A DNA stretch of 64,000 bases from Aaosphaeria pasadenensis (lineage: Eukaryota; Ascomycota; Dothideomycetes; Pleosporales), in NCBI GenBank assembly GCA_022813625.1, contig JAKLMB010000008.1, positions 682,001-746,000 on the forward strand. Direction: 5' to 3'. Positions 37,554-49,318 of the stretch are shown piece after piece (within the stretch, counting starts at the first letter, position 1; each line of letters opens with the position of its first letter). The notes beneath the pieces are model-generated. The model saw only the letters and a list, made by a program, of their open reading frames with translations, ran no database searches and was not told the origin of the DNA. The position numbers and the translations under genes are program-made.

Positions 37554-40500
37554 AGCAGAAATTGTACAGGGTATCGATAAGAGGAAAGCAGAGCCCGCAA
37601 TGGAGAAGGAGAAATTGTGAGAGCAAGCAACAAAAGCAAACGCTGAGCGCCGAGCAATAAAAAAGGAAGTGCCGAAAGTGGAAAGAGGAAAGAAAGAAAT
37701 GTATGAATAACACAGTCTTCGTCTTGTCTTTCTATAGTCTTACTTGGGTGACATGGTGACTCGGGAAAGGATTGATGAGGGTATATAGTGACGGCGACGG
37801 TGAAGGCCGTCAGTGGTAGGGATGCCGACCGGGAAGAGGTGTAACAACAGGCAGCTTGTACAGATAATGTGACGTGGCGACGAGAAGGAGAGGAACTGTG
37901 AGAGGTGACAAGAGGAAAGGAAGGGCTGGATTGGCAGCGACGGGGATTGACAGGATTGTGAGGTTCTACAAGCGTAATACGTGCAGGCGTGTAGCCGCTA
38001 GATGGACACAAAAACGTCAAGCCATGGCAGGTTGCGGGTGTACGCCCTCGGCTTGAAATGTATGAAGACGAGATAGGGCAGAAAAGGATTCGCAAGGGAG
38101 ATAGGTTGATATAGAATGGAGCGTCGTCAAGAAAGGGATAGCTGGCGAGGCGGCAGAAAGGAAGGGAGGGAGGCAGATGTGAGGGAATACTGATAGGAAT
38201 GGGGGATAGGGATGGTAATGGTGTTGTATATGGTGATGACGATGATGGAAATGAGGATGATGGGGAGAGTAGTTAAAAGAAAAGGTTGGATGCTCACCTC
38301 CATGACTGCGGAAGGGCAGGCAGTATGTATGTAATAAGGATAGTATGACTTCCCACCACAAGGAAAAAAAAATAAAAATAAGGTGTGCACGGCCAACAGT
38401 GGCAGCAGAGCTACGCAGAGCAGATAGGGCAGAGGCAGGAAGAGCCCCAGTGCGGTACGGGACAAACTCCTCCTGAACAAACAAACCTCCACCACCTCAA
38501 ACCACCAGGTAATGCGGTGTACCTTACCTGGTGCTGGTAGAATATCTATCTACCCAGGTACCTACACAGTCAGGCTACTGCGTAACTCGTAGGGATCCAG
38601 ATAGTTGGACTTAGTTTAGTATGGAGTTTAATACTGCAGGAGAGCTCGCGTGAGCTTTGGGCCGATAGCCCCTTTGGATTTCTAAGCCCAAAAGGAAGCA
38701 AGCGACTTGGTATACTGTACAGTACGGTAGATGTACTATACTGCCCTACTCTCCTAGGTACAGCTTCTGTGCGCGTGAACCAGTAAATGAGCAGAAGTGT
38801 CAGAATGAACTAAGGGGGAGATGGGTAGGAAGGGTAGAGTTGCAGAAAAGAGACCAGACCAGACCAGACCAGACAGCGGCGGCCCGTTGGTGACAGATTA
38901 TTACTCCAGTAGTAGTGGCAGAATAGTGCGGGCCCTTCCGGCCGTGGTAACAAAAGTGTAGGAAATGTATGGAGTGGTTACTGTAGGGAGTGGGTTACAG
39001 TAGGTGGAAGCGAAAGGGAAAGCCCCGTTTTGCGGCTTCTTGACTCTCTGTGTCTTCCTTTGGGTGGTGGCAGTTAAGGACAAGGATCCTGGCAATTCTG
39101 ATGTTTGCCCTATCCTACGAGTAACGAGTACAACTGGTATCTGACTGTCGCGGATGGGCACGGATACGATTGGATGATGTCGACGCCAGGTCACCACCTC
39201 GACCACCAGATGATCGAATCTTCACAATACGGCGGTGCACCACAGGAGTGCAGGACCGTGGGCAGAGGAGGGATCACTTGTAGAGATCGCACACGGTATG
39301 TGGACGAGTATGACAGGCTTGTGCCACACGAGATGCGACAGGGTTGGCCAGAGAGTTGCGGGTGGTTGCTGAAATGATGTGACGTCGAAGAGTGAGGATG
39401 ATGAACGAGGATGCGATAAAGATGAATGGCAAGTATAGAGACGTATGGGAAGAAGTAGAAGTGTAGGCACGTATAGTAGGGTACAATTCAGTACAATACA
39501 GTACGGGAGTGGTTGAAGATGGTGAGGGATATGCGGATGTAGACAGCAGTACGGAGTGGATGGAAGATGGGAGGTGGAGATGGATGGGGATAGGGATGGA
39601 GGATGATGACGGGGGTGGGGGCCGGATTATCCAGGTATTGTTCCGTAGATACGGGTTAGTGTCAACCAATTCACCCATCCCAAACCTTCTATCATCGCTT
39701 CTACAATACGTTCCGTTACTGCTTCCACCACCAACAACCTCCACAACCTCCCTATCACCGTTCGCTAAATGAAAACCATCAGAACGATCTTCAGGCACCA
39801 AATCCACTAACCATAACAAGTATCTCCAACCTACAGCTTCGTATTTGTATCTCCACGACATCACAGCATCAACATCATCACTTGAACGTCTTTCTTCAAT
39901 TCGCCTCGGATCTTCTGCTCATCGCTTTCCTTTTTCTTTCCTTCCTTTTCTTTTACCTCAGCACGCCTGCTTAGCCCTCCTTACTACGGTATCACTGCGG
40001 ACGCATTCAGCTCGCTCACTGCCTCGAGATGGCGGCGCCCGAGCCAGCACACGCACCGCACCAGCCAACACCTCCTTCGTTGGCCTCACTCGTGCCAGAA
40101 AAAATGACTCGATATCGTCATCACGGAGTTTACGGCAACTCTCATTTCGGACCGTGAATGGTACGCAGACCAGAGGGATGTGACTGAATAAAGGAACAAA
40201 TTGAACAACCATGCGCTGTGTTCCCGTCATCTCGAAACCAGCACACCCATATACTTGTTTCCTTCCTTATCTCATATCCTCCATCCGAAGTATGCCGTCA
40301 TGATCTATATCACGCCAAGTACACGCGCAGAACAGCAAAGGTTAACTTAAGTGATTCGTAAATTACTGTTTCGGAATATAACCCCTGCAACCCTGCAAAA
40401 CGGCCGTTTCTAGAAGCCCAAAGGAAGACCTTCCAGATGCGCGCCTCAGCGCCCGATGCTGGTGCTACTCGTAGTGCTGGTGCCAATTAACGGCACCCAA

Positions 40501-41084
40501 CCTCCTGATCCGCAGCCTGCATATACCACCAACCAAGCACGGCGTTGATAGATTGAAATCATTGGATTGGCTCGACGCAGATTCGTCGAGCAGCGCAGCG
40601 GTGAGACGAGGTAGCTGAACTAAACGCTACGACGGTGACATTTCTTTCTTGCTTTTCCTTCTGACTTTTCTCCTTTTCAACATGGCACGTTCTAAGCCAT
40701 TGCAACTTTCACAGCTTTCCATCGCTACAATCGATGTTCTCCTCCAACATCGTCTCGTTCGGACAATGACCTGTTTCCAATCACAAATCCACTCATATGG
40801 TACGGAGATAGGCCGGGTATGCACAATGATCCAGACCAGGTCTCCCCAATCTGGGGCGCATATGATTCCCGCGCCCAACATCATTCTATCCGACTTCTTC
40901 GGATTGATAAAGTGCACTGTTGGGTAGGAGAAGCTGAGAATATTGCGAGTATATATCATACTATGCTACCAGTAACTAGATGATCGAACAAAATCGTCAA
41001 GGAAATAAAGAACATCATGAAATCCCCACAACCATAAACGCCAACCTACTGCTTCCAAGCGCCAACCCGACAACCTGTTCACGT
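37554..41084. other. 3.5-kb intergenic stretch upstream of Gtr2
   Basis: 37554-38500 is purine-rich on the plus strand (pyrimidine-rich on the Gtr2 coding strand), so it probably holds the Gtr2 promoter and leader. A GACCA pentamer run lies at about 38851-38874. CAGGTACCTAC lies near 38557 and CTAGGTAC near 38753. Open frames at 37550-38095, 38017-38495 and 39274-39864 (all minus) are compositional. Confidence 0.6.
38851..38874. repeat. GACCA pentanucleotide microsatellite
   Basis: Four to five head-to-tail GACCA/CCAGA units. Confidence 0.85.
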
Positions 41085-42787
41085 TCACGAACTTCCAATG
41101 ACTTCGGCTCCAAGCACACCAGCAGCCAACTGTCCCAGCCCGCCCAAAAAGGTGAGCAAGAGAGTCAATGCTGTCGACTCGCCCCCAGCAACTAGATCTT
41201 CCACAGAGGCGCCATCGGTCTCTGTCTGCTTAACTTCTTTCACGGCGTTCGTGGGAGGCTCGTATGCACTCTCCGCGTCCGACTCGAAGTCCGATCGCGC
41301 CTTTCTCCTCGTGCTCCGGCGCACGCTACCGGCTGCGGGAGCAGGTGTTCCAGCACCAGATGACGCGCCCTTCTTCGGGCGGCCCCGCCTCTTCGGGGTC
41401 GTTGGTGGTAGCTCCTCTTCGACTTTCTTCTCCACTACATCTGCGACCTCCGCTACCTCCTTGGTAAACGCAACGTGTTTCTCTTTTTGGGACGACGAGA
41501 AGTACCAAAGCAGACTGTTGTCGAGGATGTCATCGATTTCTAGGTTTCGAACAAAGGTCCAAGCTAGGAGACCGGTGACGGTGAAGAAAACATCAGTGCC
41601 GGTGATGCTGATCACTGGATGCTTGCTCACGTGCTTCAGCTGTTGAGCCGCGTTCCCTAGACCCTGTAGAAAGCGGTTGGAGCTATCCTGCTTGCCCATC
41701 GCGTTCTTGAACAGGTCGTACACGGACGTCTGTTCCGGGGGCGTGTTGGCGGCGATGATAGTGGCGAAAAGGTCCCAACATAAGCCAAACGATGTAAGTC
41801 CAAGGACCCAAAACGTCCTCGCGAACGATCTATGCGCAGCTTCTTTCGTGCTGTGCTGCTGTCCCCAGCTTGCGGGTATGATCTGTCTACGTCAGTTTAG
41901 GACTTTTGAGCCTCGCGAATCTGGCCATACCTGTGGTGCGAATGCTAGATAGAACGGTATGGCGAAGTACCCAATTCGAACTGCAGTGAGGTTGGCGCCA
42001 CCCGCTATCAGCGTTGGCAAGTAGAGCAAGGCGACGAACGACGCCACAACTGGCGTGTAGAGAAACACCGGCTTTGGCGCAAAAAGGGCATTGTGTTTGG
42101 GAGTGTCCTCGCTGTGCAGCGCCACCGGAGTGAACAGTATTGTGACGAAGAACAGATTGAGCGCATAACCCAAGCTTCCAACGAGACTGAGGGAGACAAA
42201 TGCTGCGATTGTCTTGTTCGACAGATTGCGTCTCCTCCCTATCCCACGGTTAGTACAATTGATGACAACATCCATGAACAGAATGAATGCGCACCTTCGA
42301 CACCAAAGAAGATTGCAGCCGCCGCAAGACCAACAGCATGTTGGCTTGTATACAAGAACCCCTCTGTTGAGCCCACGCCAAGCGCATCAGACTCCGCGAT
42401 CAAATCCACATCACTAAACCAATCGCCCAGCCGCCATCGTCCCACGCCTTCCTCTCCCGTGCCGTACCAACCCGTCCACAAGCTCCCAGGTGCCTCGTGG
42501 TTGCGCTGTTCGGCCCAATCGAAGTAGGACAGAATGCGCCAGGCAGCGCTGAACGTGGAGACGGCAGCTATGGAGAGAAAGGCAAGGCCCGCGAAGAGCG
42601 CAGCATGGCGATCGCGCAAGGGTTGCTGTGCGCGCGTCGAGGTCGGCGGCGGCAGCGAGCGTGCGGCGCGACGTATGGTGCGAACGAGGTATGCGCTGAG
42701 GCCGGCGACGACGAGCGCCTGGCTGGAGAAAACTCCAAGCGGATATGCGTTGCTGCGCGATGTCGCGCTGGGGTCGAGCGGGGCCAT
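41085..42787 (-). CDS. Polytopic membrane protein with AT-hook-like loop
   Basis: Three exons, 42295-42787, 41931-42238 and 41085-41882; 1,599 nt, 532 residues; both introns in phase. About eight hydrophobic helices, e.g. QALVVAGLSAYLV, ALFAGLAFLSIAAVSTFSAA, FVSLSLVGSLGYALNLFFV, FWVLGLTSFGLCWDLFATII and the last one ALTLLLTFLGGLGQLAAGV. Between the last two helices lies a long polar insert with PKRRGRPKKGASS, a canonical AT-hook (RGRP core with basic flanks), followed by RRSTRRKAR and an acidic stretch. An AT-hook normally binds the minor groove of AT-rich DNA, so a nuclear-envelope location is possible; it could equally be a chance basic cluster in a cytosolic loop. Family not recognised. 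Divergent from Arl3 across 610 bp. Confidence 0.78.
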
Positions 42788-43397
42788 GGTCTATCTACTT
42801 ATCGATATCTCTTTACGATGGTGTTGCTTTGGAGTAGTAGTGCTGAAGCTATGTCAACATGGTGCGCCGCACGCGATGTATGGTTGCTGATTGTGTATGT
42901 TGTGGTAAGGTATGCAGTGGGTACACGCGAGGTCCAACCCTGTCTATTGTAGTATGTATGCTATGAGGAGATGTAGTGGTGTAGGAACTGGAGAATGGAG
43001 AGCTGAGATGTTTGTTTTGATCTGTGAGATCGCGTGTGGAGGGTGTTATTTGTGTGGAAGGGAAGAGAGTAGATGAAAGCCTGAGGTGCCCCGCGCAAGA
43101 CAATAAGCAAAGCAGGCGGCTCAATTCATCCAAACTGTTGTGACCTGTAGTCTGCCTGGCTGGTCTTGTTATGTTTCCATGGGCCCCCAAGACAAGACGT
43201 CACCGCATCCCATCCCATCAACCCAGTGATGGACATCGACTAACCACAAACAGTAAGGCCAATCTGAGTATGGGAAGCTGGGGCCACCTACACTGAGTTC
43301 CGTGATGGATCCACATCATCACCTCTCCCATTCGTAGCTGAGAGCATGTGAACCGTCTACCGTCTCTGGCACTACCTTTCTTAGGGTTCGCCAGACA
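42788..43397. promoter_or_regulatory. Divergent intergenic region, membrane protein / Arl3
   Basis: 610 bp between two divergent ATGs, holding both promoters. No specific motif assigned. Confidence 0.5.
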
Positions 43398-44124
43398 ATG
43401 TACCACCTCTTCAAATCAATATATCTCCATGCAACAAGCAAAGAAGGTCCGTCCCCTCCCTCCCCTACCCCAAACCCACACCCTCCCGCTAACCAACTCA
43501 CCAACAGAATACTCCATCCTCGTCCTCGGCCTCGACAACGCCGGCAAAACCACCCTCCTCGAGCAAATAAAAGCCGCCTACTCCGCCAACCACCCGAACC
43601 TCAAGACCGTCCCCACCGTCGGCCAGAATGTCGCGACCGTCGAGCTCCCCGCCCCGAACCCCCTGTACCTAAAGATCTGGGACGTCGGCGGCCAGCACTC
43701 GCTGCGCGGCCTCTGGCAATCCTACTACTCGTCCTGCCACGCCATCGTCTTCGTGATCGACTCCACCGACGTCGGCGACGCGGACATCGCGACGCTGTCC
43801 ACGGACGCAGGCCGCAACGACGAGCACGGCCGCCTCGACGAGTGCCGCCTTGTGCTCGAGTCTGTACTGCACAATGAAGACGCGACGGGTGTGCCGATTC
43901 TGGTCCTCGCGAACAAGCAGGACCGTGAGGATTGCGTGGAGGTCGTGCGGATTAAAGAGGGGCTTGTGAGGAAGGTGTTTGAGGGCGAGAAGGGCGGGAA
44001 TGTCAGGGATAGTAGGGTGTTGCCTTGCTCGGCGTTGACGGGCACGGGGGTGCAGGAGGCGGTCGAGTGGTTGTGTAGTCGAGTAAGGTGGAACAAGGAG
44101 GCGAGGCCACCGGTTATGAGATGA
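43398..44124 (+). CDS. ARL3: ARF-related GTPase Arl3 / ARFRP1
   Basis: Golgi GTPase that recruits Arl1 and golgins; yeast Arl3 is N-acetylated and binds Sys1. Two exons, 43398-43446 and 43508-44124; 666 nt, 221 residues. The N-terminus MYHLFKSIYLHATSKEEYSI is ARFRP1-like and has no Gly2 myristoylation site. G1 GLDNAGKTT (24-32), switch I VPTVGQNVATVE, G3 WDVGGQ (74-79), G4 ANKQD, and G5 CSALTGTG are all intact. A short insert (DAGRNDEHGRLDE) lies before the G4 strand. The exon 1/2 junction falls just before the G1 strand. Coding strand C-rich in the first two thirds, then G-rich. Confidence 0.93.
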
Positions 44125-45218
44125 GAGGAGAGAAGAGGAGGAGGGGATGTCATAAGCTGTTTGGGCTGGCAATGCAAGTGTGCGGATTTGTATGCAAAGA
44201 TAAGAGTGGAGATATATACCCCAGATTTTGATTCGTTGGTTCTAAAGTGTTCTGAGGTATTCATCACGTCGACGTGAGCATCTTTGAGAAGGTCAGACTG
44301 GATTGTGACATGAATATCTGCTTGAAGATGTGTGCATATACTAAGCAAAGCCTAGGACATAAGCCCCCAATTGCCTAGAGAAGAGCATCGGCAATCATAT
44401 CTGCCTCCTAGCCATTCACCGAGAGACTGTAGACTGACATTATGTCGTGTACATCAATGTTGCTGCAAAGAACATATTACACTCGAACTCTGCCATTGAA
44501 ATCCAACAATGTCAGGTCCCGACATCTCCTGACCGCACATGGCGTGCCTCCAGTTGAACCAAGTAGGACTGGTCCCTGCGGTAGGGAAACCCCATAATGC
44601 CATCGCTTGAACCGCGATACCTGGGGGGTAAAACCTGTGCTGACCGCAGCAGACTACGCAGTTTGAAAAGGTGCAGTACCAGCAGAGGAAAATCCAGAGT
44701 AGAGTAATATTGAGGATAGGAGAGAATGGGCGATACTTTAAACCAAACGGAGGATTCGGTAGTTATCTTGAGAGAATGACCACCAACTCAAGAAGGCTGA
44801 ACTTTGCGAATTTCAGAGGTTTGCGGGGAATGGCTGCTGTCGTTTTTCTGCTTTGATTGGCTTTGAGCATTCTCAGGATGTACAAGTTGAGTCCTTGATG
44901 TACATTCACTATTTTTTCGATCGACATAATACAACAGTACCCTTAAGCTTGCTTGATATGTGGTCATGTTCTACTATTTTGTTGGAAGAAACTGAATCCT
45001 TGCGTCTCAGAATTTCTTAGGAGGGTGGTACATAAACTGAGTCTGGGTGCCCATTGGCTCATTATAGATTTTACTGTAAATGCATCGATGCGGAAATGTT
45101 TGTCGCCTCAAGAGATCGAGCACGGACCCGATATCCTTGCGGCCTTCGTCACGCAAAGAGCATGTAGACGCGAATACCATCTACATTTCACAAGTACAGT
45201 TTGTGTTGGAAGAGGTCT
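44125..45218. other. Intergenic between Arl3 and the APH-like gene
   Basis: 1.1 kb without a supported gene. Composition falls from GC-rich (Arl3 end) to AT-richer, marking the shift to the accessory-looking right part. Confidence 0.6.
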
Positions 45219-46079
45219 ATGGATCCGCCAATTACGGAGAGTCCTCGCATTCAATCGCGGGTGAAGGCTAAAGCTCTCCAGATCCTCACGCTTGTGGTCA
45301 CCAAGTTAGCCACCCAAAGATATCTCCGCAAGCTCTTTACACGCTCGAGTGGTACCATTATCTGTCTTAACTTCTGTATCAAATTCGGCGACTCTGTCAC
45401 CCTGCCCGAAGCAAACGCACTCCGCTTCGTCGCAAAGCACACCTCTATCCCTGTACCAAAAGTCCACCATGCTTTCATGCGCAATGGCAAGTCCTATATA
45501 CTCATGGAAAGGATCCGTGGCGAGTGTGTAGCTAATAGGTGGCATTCGCTCTCGGACGCGTCAAAGTCGGAGATATTCAATCAGCTGAAACGAATGGTAC
45601 AAGAACTTCGGTCTGTACCTTGCCAGACTGACGGCGTGAGCAATTTGGACGGTGGTCCGCTTCACGATTGTCGGCTTCAGCCCTCCTCTTGGGGACCTTT
45701 CCACACCATCGCCGATTTCCACCTGTCACTCCGGAACAACGTGACCCTCGAGTCTCTTGAGTCGTCACATTCATTGAGTACCGCTGCTGTATCGGACCTA
45801 AGACGACTTATTACGTTTCATGAGTCAACGCTGCGAGGCCCCGTCCTCACACATGGTGATCTGAGCAGCCTTAATATACATATCCGTGATGATAAAGTGG
45901 TTGGTATCGTTGATTGGGATACTGCCGGGTGGCTACCCTACTATTGGGAGTACACGATGGCATGGCACGCTAATCCCCAAAATTACTTTTGGCAGAATGA
46001 GGTGGGTGACTTTCTAGACGTACAGGAGGAGGAATTAGGCATGGAGAAGCTCAGGCGTATGTACTTCGGTGACATTTGA
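45219..46079 (+). CDS. Aminoglycoside phosphotransferase (APH)-family kinase-like protein
   Basis: Kinase-fold protein of the APH/choline-kinase type, a family much expanded in filamentous fungi and mostly of unknown substrate. Intronless as read, 286 residues from ATG 45219; a start further upstream is possible. Motifs: ALRFVAKHTSIPVPKVHHAF (the lobe after the ATP-binding Lys region), SYILMERIRGE (hinge), the catalytic THGDLSSLNI (H212, D214, N219), and the metal-binding VDWDTAGWLPYYWEY (D232). The N-terminal lobe IICLNFCIKFGDSVTLPEA carries the candidate ATP-binding Lys55. All residues expected for phosphotransfer are present. Drug resistance should not be inferred. It converges on the dehydrogenase gene. 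Confidence 0.85.
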   Translation: MDPPITESPRIQSRVKAKALQILTLVVTKLATQRYLRKLFTRSSGTIICLNFCIKFGDSVTLPEANALRFVAKHTSIPVPKVHHAFMRNGKSYILMERIRGECVANRWHSLSDASKSEIFNQLKRMVQELRSVPCQTDGVSNLDGGPLHDCRLQPSSWGPFHTIADFHLSLRNNVTLESLESSHSLSTAAVSDLRRLITFHESTLRGPVLTHGDLSSLNIHIRDDKVVGIVDWDTAGWLPYYWEYTMAWHANPQNYFWQNEVGDFLDVQEEELGMEKLRRMYFGDI

Positions 46080-46258
46080 ATTGACTATGTGCTCCTGAGG
46101 ACCAGAGATAAAGGGTAGGTATTTCCTATTGAAGTTGAAGGATACCCCAGCATACAGGACCGAGATTTGCAAATGCTAAATTATGACACTGGAGTGTGAA
46201 GCTTACTAGGAATGGAGAGATATTGTCTTCTTAACACTTCTATCGAGTCCACCCGTCA

Positions 46259-47368
46259 TTACCATCTTCTTTGTTTTTTATACCAATCAACCGTTCGGTC
46301 GAGTCCCTCTTGTAAGCCAACTGGAGGGCTATACTGCAACCTTTCCTTGGCCTTGTCAATATTCAAGGTGTGGGAAGAAACAGCGTATTTCACAACTGCA
46401 GTAGATACCGCCGACCGTCTTTCCCCCAACGAAAAAGCCCAAACCAACCATTCGGCCAGGAATCCAATCGTCAAGCCTATGGGCTTAGGAATTGATACTA
46501 CACCGTCGTGCGTGATCGGTGAGCCAAAGAGGTTCGCGGTCCTCATAGTGAAATCCCAGAAAGGAATCCGTTCGTCGTTCGTGATGTTGAACACCTCGCC
46601 TTCCACACGTTCAGCAGCCGGTAATGGTGCCTCCCCATGAGCCGCCAGCAGAGCTCGAGCAGCGAGGAGGTGGGCATGGCAAACATTGTCGACATAGACG
46701 AAATCGTAGAGATTCTCGCCGCTCCCAAACCTGTACTTCTCCTGCCCCCTCTTGACGACGTTCATGATGTTCTCAAAGAACAGCGGGTCGTCTGGGCCAA
46801 ACGTCGTGCAAGGACGTAGCGCACACGTCAACATGCCACTTAAATTCCTCCGGTTCGCGGAAATCACTTCTTGCTCGGAAACTCCCTTGGCTAGGGAGTA
46901 GCCGCGTGATTGCTTGCAGGCATCGAGAACTGACAGTTCTTTCACGTCTCGTAGTTCTGCTACGCCGTCGTACCCGACTGCAGTGGAGGAAGTTAGAACC
47001 AGGACCCGCGCACACCCAACGCGATCGGCGGACGCAAGAAGATTCCGCGTCCCTTCTACGCTGACTCGCCAGTGAAGCTGAGGGTCAGGTTCCATAGACG
47101 GTGGGCAGGCTATGTGGAAGATAACTCGTGGAGGGGTCGACATTGCAGCGAAAGCTGCATCAACTGCAGATGGATCGGTGATGTCGCCGGTGATGTAGGT
47201 CGCAGAGGCATGTTGGCGTGATGGGCGATTGGTGTCGATGTCGAAAGCATAGACTTTGCAATCGGGTTCGACCTCGAGGATGGCGGAGATAAGGTGGTGG
47301 CCAATGAAGCCACACCCGCCGGTTATGAGGACGGATCTGAGGCTGGGTTTATCGTTTGGGAGAGTCAT
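46259..47368 (-). CDS. NAD(P)-dependent 3-beta-HSD / ERG26-like dehydrogenase
   Basis: Extended short-chain dehydrogenase of the sterol-4-alpha-carboxylate 3-dehydrogenase type. Intronless, 369 residues from the MTLPNDKPSL start; a longer in-frame start at 47410 adds 14 residues and is less likely. Rossmann motif TGGCGFIGHH (16-25), then an acidic end of beta-2 (YAFDIDTN). Active site LTSSTAVGYDG with Y157-SLA-K161. The stretch LRPCTTFGPDDP is typical of the 3-beta-HSD group. Essential Erg26 is usually encoded elsewhere, so this could be a paralogue in secondary sterol or other oxidoreduction. It lies in the same orientation as the ALDH gene upstream (348 bp between coding ends), so related roles are possible. 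Confidence 0.87.
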   Translation of the reverse strand: MTLPNDKPSLRSVLITGGCGFIGHHLISAILEVEPDCKVYAFDIDTNRPSRQHASATYITGDITDPSAVDAAFAAMSTPPRVIFHIACPPSMEPDPQLHWRVSVEGTRNLLASADRVGCARVLVLTSSTAVGYDGVAELRDVKELSVLDACKQSRGYSLAKGVSEQEVISANRRNLSGMLTCALRPCTTFGPDDPLFFENIMNVVKRGQEKYRFGSGENLYDFVYVDNVCHAHLLAARALLAAHGEAPLPAAERVEGEVFNITNDERIPFWDFTMRTANLFGSPITHDGVVSIPKPIGLTIGFLAEWLVWAFSLGERRSAVSTAVVKYAVSSHTLNIDKAKERLQYSPPVGLQEGLDRTVDWYKKQRRW

Positions 47369-47715
47369 AAGTGAAGACGTAAAGGGGATCTCACAGCATA
47401 AAAGTAGCAAGAAGCTTGATCAACTAGTAACTATGAGGAACAGACTAAGTGTGAAATAGAAGATAAGGTTAACAAACTGACCGCTGACATATAGCCGATT
47501 ATCTATCTATTCCAACAGGAACGGCGCAGTCGTCCCTCTGTCGCAATCGTCCCGCAACCAGAACACCGGGTTCACCTTAGCACATATAGCCAGTGTGGTA
47601 GGAGGAATTCATCTTGGCAATTGAGTGCCGCAATTGAACTGATTATAAGGTGAAGGCCTTCATAATGTATTGTGTGCATGAATATGCAGTGTATCTAGCC
47701 TCCATTTCAATTTTC
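47369..47715. other. Short intergenic gap, dehydrogenase promoter
   Basis: 347 bp between two minus-strand genes. It holds the ERG26-like gene's upstream region and the ALDH 3' end. No specific site seen. Confidence 0.5.
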
Positions 47716-49318
47716 CTACTTCCAAACCCATAAGCTCCGACTATTGGTATAATGCTTCAAGCCCTCAATGCCCCATTCCATTCCAATCCCGCTTTCCTTG
47801 TGGCCGCCAAATGGAATTTTTGGGTCTACGTCAAAGTGTGAGTTCACCCAAACGCTCCCTGCTTCTAGTTGTCTCGCCATCCTTTCAGCGTGTTTTACAT
47901 CACGACTCCACACTGAAGCACCAAGACCGGCTTTGCTTGCGTTTGCACGCTCGATGACTGAAGACGTAGTGTTAGTAAGTCTACCGCTGGTTGCAGGGAT
48001 TAAAGTCCAACTCACCATCTATCTCATCCGACCACTTCAACAAAGGAACTATTGGACCGAATGGTTCATCCGTTACGATGGAAGAATCTTCAGGAGGATT
48101 GTCAATAATAGCTGGAGTGATGAAGTACCCTCCTGATGCAGGATCCTGTGCAGAACCAGCAAGTGCCGTTCTCCAGCCTTGCTTCTCGATTTGTGCATAG
48201 AGGTCTTTGACCTTTTCGAACCTAAGCTGAATCAGCGAGTTGTTATACTGGAAACTAGCGTGGGCAGTATCTCACTGCATCTTGTTCTGTATCGGGCCTA
48301 CAACGACACCCTCTTCCATTCCGGACCCTGTCTTGATGGTAGACTTTGTGAAAGCCACCATCTTATCACGAAAGGTATCGTAGATGCGTTCGTGAACATA
48401 TATTCTCTTTGCCAGCATGCAGATTTGTCCAGAGTTCAAGAAACTCAACATGGCAAGCTTCGGCACGCACGCATCTATGTCGACGTCTTCACACACAATC
48501 GCAGCATCGTTGCCCCCTAATTCAAGGACATAACGCTTTAGCGTTTTCGCACAGGAAGCTGCCACAAGCTTTCCAGTGGCTGTTGATCCCGTAAAAGCAA
48601 TCTTGTCGATGGATGGGTGTCCCGTTATCCAAGGCCCCAAATCATCATCTCCAGAAAGCACTTGAACCACACCAGGAGGGAACACGTGCATTGCCAGTTC
48701 CCCAAGTTTCAAGTTGCAGTATGGCGTATATGGAGATGGCTTCATGATGAATGTATTTCCTGTTATGAGTGCAGGCCCAAGCTTACCAACGCCGAGCAGG
48801 ATAGGCCAATTCCAAGGCACTATACCTGCACACACTCCCAATGCAGGGTATGTTGAGTATACAGTCTTCTCTGCATCGTCCTGGAGAATCTCATCGCGAA
48901 GTTCCATGGTAGCAAATGCTCGTAGCCAAGTCAGACTGCGCTCAATCTCGTTATTCGACAGGGACAGCGGTTTGCCTTGTTCCATGGTAAGTAACAGGGC
49001 CAGTTCCTGTTGATTGGCTTCGATGGCATCCGCATAAGCGAGGAGCAATTTGGCGCGCTCTGAAAATGGGGTTTTACTCCAAGATTTGAAGGCTGTCTTC
49101 GCTCCTGCGACTGCGACATCGATGTCTTCCTTGCGCGCGATCGGAACCTCAAAGAGGTTTTCGCCTGTTGCTGGGTTGATAGAGGAGCGTGTCTGCGGTG
49201 TCGGCACGAATTGATTGTTGATTATGTTTCCCGGATAAGTCTAAGGCCCGTTTGTCAGATTCTATTAGTGTCCCAAACAAAGTGTTTAGCATACAGCGAT
49301 GTCCAATTTAATTGCCAT
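47716..49318 (-). CDS. NAD(P)-dependent aldehyde dehydrogenase
   Basis: Oxidises an aldehyde to the acid. Four exons, 49295-49318, 48276-49240, 48016-48221 and 47716-47957; 1,437 nt, 478 residues, normal ALDH size. The first exon is eight codons (MAIKLDIA); the second intron ends at CTTAG|G. Landmarks: GIVPWNWPILLGVGKLGPAL, IAFTGSTATGK (NAD fold), catalytic base E248 in VLELGGNDAA and nucleophile C282 in NSGQICMLAKR, plus EPFGPIVPLLKW and PFGGHKESGIG. All catalytic residues are intact. The substrate cannot be set from sequence alone. Confidence 0.93.

Noticed and set aside
37550..38495. Long minus-strand frames upstream of Gtr2
   Set aside because: Ser/Leu/Phe/His translations of pyrimidine-rich promoter DNA; no domain.
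39274..39864. 196-codon minus-strand frame
   Set aside because: Low-complexity Ser/Pro/Ile part and no homologous feature; no transcript-like structure.
45219..46079. Antibiotic resistance gene
   Set aside because: The APH fold is widespread in fungi with other or unknown substrates; nothing points to aminoglycosides.
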